DNA of 15,988 nt from RGIG7332 sp045589235 (GTDB lineage Bacteria > Bacillota > Clostridia > Oscillospirales > JAAYXM01): NCBI GenBank assembly GCA_045589235.1, contig JAZNOR010000037.1, forward strand, positions 1 to 15,988, written 5' to 3'. Both the position numbers and the translations under genes were made by a program. The notes beneath the pieces are model-generated. The model did no database searches, was not told the DNA's origin, and was given only the letters and a program-made list of their open reading frames with translations. Shown piece by piece: positions 1-6,496 of the stretch (position 1 is its first letter; each line of letters begins with the position of its first letter).

Positions 1-68
1 ATCCAAAATTCAACTTTTCAGGGTGAAAAACAGTTTTGAAAATCAGATTTTTTGTTAAGAGAAAGAAC

Positions 69-105
69 AAAAATGCCGTAATACTGGCGTATTGCGGCAT
101 TTTTT
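69..105. terminator. Bidirectional intrinsic terminator
   Basis: A 16-bp stem (69-84 with 89-104, one G-T pair, TGGC loop) is flanked by A and T runs, so it can terminate transcription in either direction. It lies beyond the 3' end of the leftward phosphoesterase gene, which it most likely ends. I see no gene between position 1 and the end of that gene. Confidence 0.8.
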
Positions 106-165
106 GATGCACTATTTACGAAAAATATGGCTTCAAAACCAATGCTTCCTTATCTGGTTGTGGCT

Positions 166-822
166 TTAGTCCCCGATTGTTTTTATTTGGTTGAATATTG
201 CGGTGTGGCGCGTATCAATTTCTTCATCCATATGATAATGCCCGAAATACCATTTTTTGTATTTCAGTTTATTCTTTATTCCCTCAAGATATTCGGTAAG
301 TGGGTCAGAGGCGTATTTCGGGCGTATTGTGCTCGGTGCGGTATGGGTTATAACGTAATCCACCGAAAAATTGTGCGTTTCAAGGTTTAATATGCCCTCG
401 TTCATTTCATCTTCACTCGGCATTTCCTGCGCCCACCAGTTTTTCCCCTCTCGACGATATTCCTTATCGTGCGACTCAGCTCCGCCAAATGCAAATATTT
501 TAACGCCGTCAAGTTGCAGAATCTGTCCGCGCATTATGTGATATATTTTACTGCACATCTTATGCGCACGTGCACCAAAAAATTCTACCTCGGGATATGT
601 GAAAAGCAGGTCGAAATTCTCGTGGTTTCCGTCGATAAACAGCGTGGTATACGGCTTTTTATCAAGCCAATTTAACCAGTATTTTTCTTCATTGCTGTCT
701 GAAAATACGCCGCCGAAGTCGCCGCAGATTATGAGATAATCACCCTCATTTGCCTGAAATCGCTTTGCCGCGAGCTTTGTTATATCAATTGGAATGTGTG
801 TATCTCCCGTTACGTAAATCAT
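166..822 (-). CDS. Calcineurin-like metallophosphoesterase
   Basis: Predicted 218-aa soluble phosphoesterase of the calcineurin-like superfamily, which uses a two-metal centre to hydrolyse phosphomono- or diesters; the substrate cannot be read from the sequence. The signature metal-ligand motifs appear in order: GDTH (residues 6-9), GDFGG (34-38), GNHE (65-68), a THTAP histidine block near 153 and GHYH (194-197). There is no signal peptide or membrane segment. I start it at 822 rather than at the upstream ATG (867), because MIYVTGDTH is the usual beginning of this fold and GGTGAT sits 6 nt ahead. Its promoter appears to be 839-867, shared back-to-back with the rightward gene at 910. The last 20 bases of the gene, including the stop, recur next to the toxin gene (2053-2072), a sign of recombination here. 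Confidence 0.85.
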   Translation of the reverse strand: MIYVTGDTHIPIDITKLAAKRFQANEGDYLIICGDFGGVFSDSNEEKYWLNWLDKKPYTTLFIDGNHENFDLLFTYPEVEFFGARAHKMCSKIYHIMRGQILQLDGVKIFAFGGAESHDKEYRREGKNWWAQEMPSEDEMNEGILNLETHNFSVDYVITHTAPSTIRPKYASDPLTEYLEGIKNKLKYKKWYFGHYHMDEEIDTRHTAIFNQIKTIGD

Positions 823-838
823 TTTTATCACCAATTTA

Positions 839-890
839 AGAATAACACATTTTACACTTGTTTGCAAAGTGCTTTGTTTTATGCTATACT
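839..890. promoter_or_regulatory. Divergent promoter pair sharing one -35 hexamer
   Basis: TTGCAA (862-867) reads the same on both strands. Rightward, it is followed after exactly 17 nt by TATACT (885-890) with an extended TG. Leftward, it is followed after exactly 17 nt by TATTCT (844-839), also with an extended TG. The rightward promoter would drive the 910 gene and the leftward one the phosphoesterase. A dyad-like CAAAG-TG-CTTTG (865-876) overlaps the -35 and could bind a regulator. Activity is inferred from sequence only. Confidence 0.65.
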
Positions 891-912
891 TAACCCGAGG
901 TGAGGGGTTATG
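861..912 (+). repeat. Duplicated promoter/leader, copy 1
   Basis: About 52 bp running from the -35 region through the ribosome binding site to the start codon, nearly identical (about 4 differences) to 1576-1627. The two downstream genes are not similar in sequence, so only the expression signal was duplicated. Confidence 0.85.
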
Positions 913-1488
913 GAAAAGGCTTTGAAGTTTTTAAACTCCGTCATAAAATTTTTAGTTTCTGTTTTTTCCTCTAAAATTACCGCGGCTGTCTGGACTATAA
1001 TTTTCGTTTTGAGAATATTTTATTTTCACTTTTTTCAACACAGCTTTTGGTGGATGCTGACCTTTCCCATTTATTATTTTGTTTTTTTGTTTCTCGTTAT
1101 TTTTATGTGCATTAAGAACAAATGGGTGTATGCACTTGTCCTGGCTGTGATTTTCGTGATTACGCCACGTGTGGCACGCGAGGCAAACTCCTATGTATGG
1201 CAAAATTATGCCTACCCACGTATGGAAGAATTATCTGCTGAACTGCTTGAAATTCACGGTCATAAAACAGCGGTTGATGTCCCCCTTGAAGGCTTTGACC
1301 GCTGGCTTGCATACGATGATAAGGCAACCGTTTCCTACGGCGAGGTTTGGTTTTTACAAGACCCCGGACATGCTACCGTAGCTGAAGGCTATCATATGTA
1401 TTCAACTGATGATAAGTCCAATTCATCATACAAACGTGTATACAATAACATATATTCCGTTCTAGGCCGAAGATTTATACTGCCTTGA
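910..1488 (+). CDS. Membrane protein with soluble C-terminal part, function unknown
   Basis: 192 aa, not recognised. The first ~95 residues are very hydrophobic and hold about three membrane segments (around residues 22-42, 46-70 and 76-92), with many aromatic residues. The last ~95 residues are polar and look soluble, containing Trp-rich stretches such as GFDRWLAY and SYGEVWFL. The start is well placed: GAGGTGAGG lies just upstream, and the promoter TTGCAA-17-TATACT precedes it. The stop codon is inside the stem of its own terminator. It shares its promoter/leader with the 93-aa membrane protein at 1625. Position beside a toxin gene and a toxin-tail remnant makes an immunity or accessory role conceivable, but nothing in the sequence proves it. 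Confidence 0.7.
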   Translation: MEKALKFLNSVIKFLVSVFSSKITAAVWTIIFVLRIFYFHFFQHSFWWMLTFPIYYFVFLFLVIFMCIKNKWVYALVLAVIFVITPRVAREANSYVWQNYAYPRMEELSAELLEIHGHKTAVDVPLEGFDRWLAYDDKATVSYGEVWFLQDPGHATVAEGYHMYSTDDKSNSSYKRVYNNIYSVLGRRFILP

Positions 1489-1514
1489 GTGTTTACTCAA
1501 GGCAGTATTTTATT
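1479..1514 (+). terminator. Intrinsic terminator overlapping the gene end
   Basis: A perfect 12-bp stem (1479-1490 with 1495-1506, loop GTTT) is followed by TATTTTATT. The stop codon of the upstream membrane-protein gene (1486-1488) lies within the left arm. Confidence 0.8.
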
Positions 1515-1575
1515 ATTTGCGTTTTTCTCTCTCGTATTTGTCAATTCCACGCTCTACCCATCGTGCATCACGGGG
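1513..1575 (-). pseudogene. Remnant of a second toxin-like C-terminus
   Basis: Reading leftward, the codons give PRDARWVERGIDKYEREKRK and then a TAA stop. This matches in position and character the last residues of the intact toxin-like gene (PRDARREEQGMRMAERER, then stop, ending at 2070), and the DNA shares the block CGTGCATCACGGGGTT. The remnant is cut off at 1575/1576, exactly where the duplicated promoter copy begins. It is best read as the left-over tail of an earlier or displaced toxin cassette. Confidence 0.6.
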
Positions 1576-1627
1576 TTTGCAAAGTGCTTTGTTTTATGCT
1601 ATACTTAAACTGAGGTGAGGTGTTATG
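1576..1627 (+). repeat. Duplicated promoter/leader, copy 2 (promoter of 1625 gene)
   Basis: TTGCAA (1577-1582), a 17-nt spacer and TATACT (1600-1605), followed by GAGGTGAGG and ATG, nearly identical to 861-912. The leftward -10 present in copy 1 is absent here because the duplication stops at the -35 region. Confidence 0.85.
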
Positions 1628-1906
1628 AAGAAAAGCATTATTCCGTTACTTCTGGTTCTTTGTCCTTTTATTATCTATATTCCTGTTATTGCATGGGCAT
1701 TTTATACGCTCGAGATATTCTATCTTGTTATACTTGTATATGCCATTCCTTTTGTACTCGGATATGCTATATTTTTACTGGTAAAAAAAAGACCGATTTG
1801 TGCGGCTTTATTTATACTCCTCGTTGTTTTCACTACAATTGCAACGCCTTTAGTTATATTGTTAATTGTTGAATTTTTTAGTTTCTATTCTTCCCTCTCT
1901 CTTTAG
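1625..1906 (+). CDS. Small three-segment membrane protein, function unknown
   Basis: 93 aa, almost entirely hydrophobic, with about three membrane segments (residues 5-27, 30-53 and 58-85) separated by a short KKRP loop. No family recognised. Start chosen at 1625 with GAGGTGAGG just upstream; an overlapping reading in another frame beginning at 1615 is a shadow. It has its own copy of the promoter that serves the 192-aa membrane protein. It converges on the toxin-like gene. Size and topology would also fit a holin, but opposite orientation to the phage genes argues against it. An immunity or accessory role is only a guess. Confidence 0.6.
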   Translation: MKKSIIPLLLVLCPFIIYIPVIAWAFYTLEIFYLVILVYAIPFVLGYAIFLLVKKRPICAALFILLVVFTTIATPLVILLIVEFFSFYSSLSL

Positions 1907-2038
1907 AAATTTTGATAACGAAATATGCATTAAGATGCCGAAATAGCATGCAAAAACGTTAATTAGCAGATTTTTTTGTCTATTTAAATGATATTTTCAA
2001 AGAAAAACCATGCATTACATGAAGGTTTGATATTTGAT
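1907..2038. other. AT-rich gap between convergent genes
   Basis: About 130 bp with no reading frame, promoter or hairpin that I can support, until the terminator at 2039. Confidence 0.5.
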
Positions 2039-2072
2039 AAAACAATCGGGGATTAGTCCCCGATTGTTTTTA
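2039..2072. terminator. Strong bidirectional terminator at the toxin gene end
   Basis: A perfect 14-bp stem (2039-2052 with 2057-2070, loop TTAG) is bounded by A and T runs and touches the toxin gene's stop codon. It ends the leftward phage transcript and can also stop rightward transcription. Its right half (2053-2072) is a 20-bp exact copy of 166-185. Confidence 0.8.
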
Positions 2073-3311
2073 CCTTTCTCTTTCTGCCATTCTCATTCCT
2101 TGCTCTTCACGCCGTGCATCACGGGGTTCATTGAAAAACTCTACCCACCAAGTAGGATGAACTTTCTTAAAATCAATTTTAGGTCTTGTTTCAGAAGTAT
2201 CCCTTATTTGTGCCCATCCTGCGCCAATGTCAAGTAAAATATCAGGTATTCCTAACTTCTTACCGAGATGACCGTAAATGATATTGCCTAAATCATCTCG
2301 TTGCATAATTTCACCGTTGTAATAGAATAAATCATGCTCTAAAATTTCAGGATACATTTTCAAATCACCGCTAGAATCATCTTGTACAATTTTCTTGAAA
2401 GTATCATATTTCTCTAGCAATGGTGCATTATTTATATACTTATACTGTTCAGCACGGCTTTTCATGAGCTCGTTTAAAGCATCTGTAATATCCGGTATGG
2501 AAAAATCTTTTCCTGAGCTTCTGTCCCCTGCAGCCCACTCTCTAGCTTTTCTCACAGTTTCCGGATTCGCATTATCTCCATAAACAACCTCGCCTGTTGG
2601 TAAAACTCCTACAGCACTGTTCCCTGTTGCATTGAAAAACATCTTTTTTCCATTGACATTATAAGTTTTTATATTTAGGTTTGAATACGTACCAGGCGCA
2701 AAAAGTTCTGTTCCCACTCTGGCTACATTGCCTAGTGTTCTGTCAACTCTACGCGTTACTGCATCTACTTTGGACACCAATTTTCTTTGTTGCTTATCAA
2801 ATAATTTGTGTCTTAAATTTTCTTTGCTGTAATCTCTTTTTATACCATCATCAATTTTTGTTGTAAATTCAAACTTATCAAAGTTATTTTGAGTACTGTT
2901 GGATTCTTTGTTTTGCGAAACCGAAGTTTGTTTTGTATTAAACATTGAGTTAAAGTCGAAGGGGTTTGGGGGTTTGGTTTTTGTTTTGTCTATGCGGAGG
3001 ATTTGAGGGGGACGGTTGCGACCGCCGCCGGTGGCGGATGCAGGAAGCAACAAGGAGTGGCAGCGGTCGAGAAAAACAAGGAAGAGCGAAAGCCCGAAGT
3101 TTTTCTCGGGTACCGCAACAGGAATTTCCTGTGAGCGTGAATAAAAGCCCTCTAAGAATAATTTATCCTTTTCTGCAGTCCACGCAATTTCTTTATCGTC
3201 ATAGATTTCGGGAGTTGTATCCTCGCGCTCATAGACAATTGGTTCTTTTTTTGGTTTTTCTTCCATCGGGGATGTTGGACCCGTGTAGTTAACACCGAAT
3301 TTATTAAACAT
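2070..3311 (-). CDS. Phage-linked protein with polymorphic toxin type 44-like C-terminus
   Basis: 413 aa, last gene of the leftward phage block. Residues ~274-370 resemble polymorphic toxin type 44: a DITDALNELM helix start (274), then DLGNIIYGHLGKKLGI (340-355) and LLDIGAGWAQ (360-368), the D-GN-YG-G-G and LL-AGWAQ pattern I associate with that family. This is recognised by eye, not by search. The middle (130-270) is polar and may link toxin to carrier. Residues ~59-102 are encoded by a repeat-derived insert (3000-3135), which kept the frame. The C-terminal basic tail EPRDARREEQG is echoed by the remnant at 1513-1575. No signal peptide. Start ATG at 3311 has AAAGGAG 8 nt ahead. Being downstream of virion genes suggests a cargo or accessory protein. 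No obvious cytosolic immunity gene follows. Confidence 0.6.
   Translation of the reverse strand: MFNKFGVNYTGPTSPMEEKPKKEPIVYEREDTTPEIYDDKEIAWTAEKDKLFLEGFYSRSQEIPVAVPEKNFGLSLFLVFLDRCHSLLLPASATGGGRNRPPQILRIDKTKTKPPNPFDFNSMFNTKQTSVSQNKESNSTQNNFDKFEFTTKIDDGIKRDYSKENLRHKLFDKQQRKLVSKVDAVTRRVDRTLGNVARVGTELFAPGTYSNLNIKTYNVNGKKMFFNATGNSAVGVLPTGEVVYGDNANPETVRKAREWAAGDRSSGKDFSIPDITDALNELMKSRAEQYKYINNAPLLEKYDTFKKIVQDDSSGDLKMYPEILEHDLFYYNGEIMQRDDLGNIIYGHLGKKLGIPDILLDIGAGWAQIRDTSETRPKIDFKKVHPTWWVEFFNEPRDARREEQGMRMAERER
3000..3135 (-). repeat. In-frame copy of a structured repeat element
   Basis: Related to 8365-8500. Shared blocks are GGGGGAMACG, a small hairpin (3025-3037), GATGCAG, TGGCAGYGGTCGA, a 10-bp stem (3068-3077 with 3099-3108), CGGGTACCRCAACAGG. 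Between copies the stems keep pairing although the bases differ. Here the element supplies codons for roughly residues 59-102 of the toxin-like protein. Confidence 0.7.
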
Positions 3312-3331
3312 AAATTTCTCCTTTGTTTATC

Positions 3332-3354
3332 GGGCGTGCAATGCACGCCCCTAC
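3332..3354. repeat. REP-like palindrome 1
   Basis: A perfect 9-bp-arm palindrome (GGGCGTGCA-A-TGCACGCCC, 3332-3350) followed by CCTAC, directly upstream of the toxin gene's ribosome binding site. Same family as the copies at 6902, 13414, 13796 and 14131. Confidence 0.85.
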
Positions 3355-3380
3355 GTTTGATTGGATTATGCCGCAACCTT

Positions 3381-3434
3381 GTAGGGGCGGATGCATACAT
3401 CCGCCCGCGGGACGATGATGGCATCGTCCCCTAC
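3381..3434. repeat. Compound REP-like double hairpin
   Basis: Two adjacent hairpins: 3385-3393 with 3398-3406, and 3409-3417 with 3422-3430. They are bracketed by GTAGGGG on the left and CCCCTAC on the right. The stems have different sequences from the GGGCGTGCA type, but the CCTAC/GTAGG edges are the same, so this is a second subtype in head-to-head arrangement. Confidence 0.8.
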
Positions 3435-3448
3435 AAATCATCCAAATT

Positions 3449-3530
3449 GCAGGGGCTTGCAGGGGCTTGTAGGGGCTTGTAGGGGCGAGCATTGCTCGCC
3501 CGTTTTGCTCGCCCGATATTGCACGCCCGT
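3449..3530. repeat. Tandem 10-mers running into REP-like palindrome and half sites
   Basis: Four tandem ten-base units (TGCAGGGGCT, TGCAGGGGCT, TGTAGGGGCT, TGTAGGGGCG; 3448-3487) lead into the palindrome GGGCGAGCA-T-TGCTCGCCC (3483-3501). This is followed by two right half-sites (TGCTCGCCCG, TTGCACGCCCG) up to about 3530. It looks like stepwise growth of a palindrome cluster. Confidence 0.75.
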
Positions 3531-3535
3531 TTGTT

Positions 3536-4627
3536 TTAATTAAAATACTGGCTTACAATGTTGCGGAGGACGTTTTCGCTTACGCCGAATTTTCGCGCAA
3601 TTTCAGCGTAAGACAAGCCTGCATTTAAAAATGCAAGTATGTTCTTGGCGGTTTCTTTTTGATTTTCGCCCGCTATAGTTTCTCTTTCAAGAGCCATATC
3701 GGCTTCATAACGGCGATTGCTTTCGTCAAATTCCTTTTGCGCCCACTGTTCATCGTTATAGGCTTTTGCCGCCTGCATTTCATATTCCGAACGGGTCTTT
3801 TCCGCCTGTGCTTCATAATTTGCAAGCTGTGAATGCATCTGTGCATATGCCTCTGCTATCTGTTCATCGCCGTTTGCATATGCCTCGTCAATTGCAAGCT
3901 CAAGCTCGAGCAGTGCATTTGCGCGTGAGATGCCGTTTTCTGCAATTGCGTTCTGATATGTACTTGCCATTTTCGCGAGTGTGCTCTCTGCAAAGCCCGA
4001 GTCGGAAAGTCCGAGAGACGCCATTTTCTCTGCATTTATGCCGTATGGATTGATTGACTGCAAATACGCATTATAGCTGGCTCTGTTATTTTTTTCATAC
4101 TCCTGCTCAATTGCCGCGCGCTGGGCATTTATTTTCGCAATTTGCTGATTTCTGCGCGTCTCGATCGCCTTCTGCTGCGCCGCGGCATTTGCACGCATCG
4201 AATCTGCAACGCCGCTGTTCTTGCCATATGTCTTCGCAACGGTGTTTGGCGTTGCGATAAGTCCCTGCGAATGTGAATTTGTATATGTAAGTCCGTCCTT
4301 TGTTACGGTTGAGCCGTCGGGCGCACGCTCCGTTTTATACGGGTCAGCATAGCCCACTCCGTTTTTATCTTCAAAATACCTATAATTCACATTACCGTAA
4401 TTAAAGCTGTTATCTCCCGGCTCTGCTTTTTGAACCCGCACGCCGTGCTGGTTTTGCGCACCTTTATAAAAATCGCCGCCCAATGTGTGCACAACGCTTC
4501 CGTTTGCAACGGGCGTTGTGAGTGCTGCATCGGTATATGCTTTTCCGTTTTGGAGATATGCATCGTGTTCTTTTCCCTGTGCATCGTGATATGTACTCTT
4601 GTAATAGTTCTTATTCTGTGTTGCCAA
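3536..4627 (-). CDS. Phage coiled-coil virion-associated protein (candidate tail or ejection protein)
   Basis: 363 aa beginning with TTG at 4627 after GAAGGAGG. The N-terminal ~130 residues are Gly/Tyr/Asn-rich and beta-like. Residues ~145-320 are a long Ala/Glu/Gln-rich coiled coil (RRNQQIAKINAQRAAIEQEY and on). The last ~35 residues form a helix-turn-helix-like unit (ILAFLNAGLSYAEIARKFGV). Similar long coiled-coil proteins with an NPYG...SG..ES..A..ASTYQNA stretch occur near the end of structural modules in Firmicutes prophages, usually without a known function; I recall this as a pattern, not a match. It starts 15 bp after the 617-aa gene. It could be an internal or ejected virion protein; the DNA-binding-like tail is unusual for that. 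Confidence 0.65.
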   Translation of the reverse strand: MATQNKNYYKSTYHDAQGKEHDAYLQNGKAYTDAALTTPVANGSVVHTLGGDFYKGAQNQHGVRVQKAEPGDNSFNYGNVNYRYFEDKNGVGYADPYKTERAPDGSTVTKDGLTYTNSHSQGLIATPNTVAKTYGKNSGVADSMRANAAAQQKAIETRRNQQIAKINAQRAAIEQEYEKNNRASYNAYLQSINPYGINAEKMASLGLSDSGFAESTLAKMASTYQNAIAENGISRANALLELELAIDEAYANGDEQIAEAYAQMHSQLANYEAQAEKTRSEYEMQAAKAYNDEQWAQKEFDESNRRYEADMALERETIAGENQKETAKNILAFLNAGLSYAEIARKFGVSENVLRNIVSQYFN

Positions 4628-4642
4628 TTTAATTTCCTCCTT

Positions 4643-6496
4643 CTATTTTGCGAAATCGCCCGTCTGGTAGGTGAGCTCGATTGCCACAACTCCAAACGGC
4701 TCATTTAATTTATCGTTTCTGCATTTCACCTGCGCCATTCTGAAGTTTTTAATCTTGAAATTAAAATCCACAAAGCTGTAAGGCGTTGTGCTTAACGTGA
4801 ATCGTGAAAAATCTAAATTTTCAAAGTTGAATATTCCGCGCGTTGCCACAACGTTTCCGAAATCGCGCTCGCTTACCACAACTATTTCCGCCTGATGCGG
4901 ACATTCATACGTTTTAACATACACTCCGCTTCCGCGACGGCGTATGTTCTTTTTGGTTTCAAAGCTTCCGAAATCGTCCATTTTGGTTGTCCACTCGGCG
5001 ACTATCGGCGCTCCGTCGTCGTTATACGCCTCAGGTGCACCCTTTAACTCGGTCATGAAGCGACAAATGCGACCGTCCTCGGTTCCGAACCACAGAAATT
5101 CATCGGAATGTACACAGCGCGCAGGAATGTTATCCCAGAAATACCACTCGTATTCAAAATCATTTGAGTAGTTTCGCGCGTATGATTTCTGACGCGAATC
5201 CGCAACATAGACGTTACCGCCCGTAAAGAGCATATAGTATCCGTCGTATATGCAGGAGACCGCCTCGGATAAATTCTCCTTTGCCAAGCGGGAATTTATT
5301 CTGCTTGAGCGCGGTAAGATGCTCCTTTTATGCGTTACATCCGCACTGCCGATTGCATACACTCCGCTTTTGGTTGCAAACAACGGGTCGTCGATAAGTG
5401 CCCCTATCGTATGATGCGAAATCAGTGATTCGCCGCTGATTCCCTCGTTTATCGGGAATATAATCTCCTCTTCCGTTAGTGTTGAACTGCGAAGATAAAT
5501 GCTTGCACCGCCCGATGAGTTGTCCTTATGCACGGCAAGATAGTTATCAATATGCGAATAGCCGAGAATTTCAGCTGCCTTTGCCTCCTCATCACGCGCC
5601 TTTTCTTCATCTTCGTTTGGCTTTTCCTCCGCCGTTCCGATGCTCGTGTAGCTTATATCGGTAAAATACGACGGGTCGTTTAGCTCACAATGGAAATCAA
5701 CGCTCGGGTAAGCAGGATTTCCGCCTAAAAACAGACGGTTTTCATACACCGCCATAAACGTACATTCCTCAATCATCGCGCGGTTTTTCTTTGTTTTTTC
5801 GTTTTCAACCTCGTATTCCAGAATATATTCGTTCGGGCTATTGGTTAATAAAACTTTCATTTCAATTGTAAAAAATTTTTGATAATTATCGTAATATTCA
5901 CTATCCAGATGATAGTTCACAATGTAATTATCACGGCTTACTTCTTTTTTACCGTCAGAATAATATAAAACAACACTGTCTTCCACAATGTCTACCTTAT
6001 ATACAATTTCCTCATCTTTTTTGTCAATTGTAACGCCCTCTTTTCGCTTACCCGTTAGCAAATTAAATGGCTGATATGTTTCGCCATACATCGTTACGCT
6101 CGGAATAAATGCCTCGTCGTGCACGTGGATGACCTTTTCGCCGTCAAAAACAAGAAAATCCTTACCCGTTAAGATATAGAGCTTTTTGCGGAATTCGAGT
6201 GCGGTTGATTTTGCATCATTTACACCCTCAAGTGAAACTAAAGGCTCGGATTCTCCGTCCCACACATACATTTTATCGCCTGCGTGGATTACATATTTAT
6301 CGCCGAGCTTAAAAATTCCGTTGATTTGCGATTCAAGCGAAAGAACGGTCTTGTAGCCAACTCTCTTTTCGGGACAGCCGCCCGAATCCGCAATCATATT
6401 GCGCATATCACTCGCGTGAGATGCGGATATACTCGCGGCATCGGTTGAAAAATCCGCCCCTGCAAATTTATCGTATCGCTTTCTTAAAAGCTGCAT
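4643..6496 (-). CDS. Phage tail structural protein (beta-rich, short-tail hub/nozzle candidate)
   Basis: 617 aa. The N-terminus (RYDKFAGADFSTDAASISAS, then MRNMIADSGGCPEKRVGYK) has the layout typical of large beta-propeller-like tail proteins encoded just after the head-tail connector in short-tailed phages: a line listing the defined sites followed by a KRxGY motif. The rest alternates short beta-strands (INGIFKLGDKYVIHAGDKMY, KLYILTGKDFLVFDG, YYMLFTGGNVYVA, EFLWFGTEDGRICRF), which read as repeated propeller blades, and ends with a beta-sandwich-like domain. An Asp/Glu-rich segment lies around 295-310. The start codon directly abuts the upstream stop; GGAGGTGAGG lies in the upstream gene. 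Assignment rests on position and general character. Confidence 0.65.
   Translation of the reverse strand: MQLLRKRYDKFAGADFSTDAASISASHASDMRNMIADSGGCPEKRVGYKTVLSLESQINGIFKLGDKYVIHAGDKMYVWDGESEPLVSLEGVNDAKSTALEFRKKLYILTGKDFLVFDGEKVIHVHDEAFIPSVTMYGETYQPFNLLTGKRKEGVTIDKKDEEIVYKVDIVEDSVVLYYSDGKKEVSRDNYIVNYHLDSEYYDNYQKFFTIEMKVLLTNSPNEYILEYEVENEKTKKNRAMIEECTFMAVYENRLFLGGNPAYPSVDFHCELNDPSYFTDISYTSIGTAEEKPNEDEEKARDEEAKAAEILGYSHIDNYLAVHKDNSSGGASIYLRSSTLTEEEIIFPINEGISGESLISHHTIGALIDDPLFATKSGVYAIGSADVTHKRSILPRSSRINSRLAKENLSEAVSCIYDGYYMLFTGGNVYVADSRQKSYARNYSNDFEYEWYFWDNIPARCVHSDEFLWFGTEDGRICRFMTELKGAPEAYNDDGAPIVAEWTTKMDDFGSFETKKNIRRRGSGVYVKTYECPHQAEIVVVSERDFGNVVATRGIFNFENLDFSRFTLSTTPYSFVDFNFKIKNFRMAQVKCRNDKLNEPFGVVAIELTYQTGDFAK

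Noticed and set aside
1..165. Gene content at the left edge
   Set aside because: Only the terminator at 69-105 is supported; no frame or RNA gene seen.
1625..1906. Holin of the phage block
   Set aside because: Opposite strand, own promoter, outside the operon and no endolysin nearby.
166..2072. 20-bp direct repeat as phage attachment sites
   Set aside because: It brackets the phosphoesterase and membrane genes, not the phage block, and there is no integrase or tRNA nearby; kept only as a recombination trace.
3448..3530. Short tandem repeats as a CRISPR array
   Set aside because: Units are ten bases with no spacers, and they merge with a REP palindrome.
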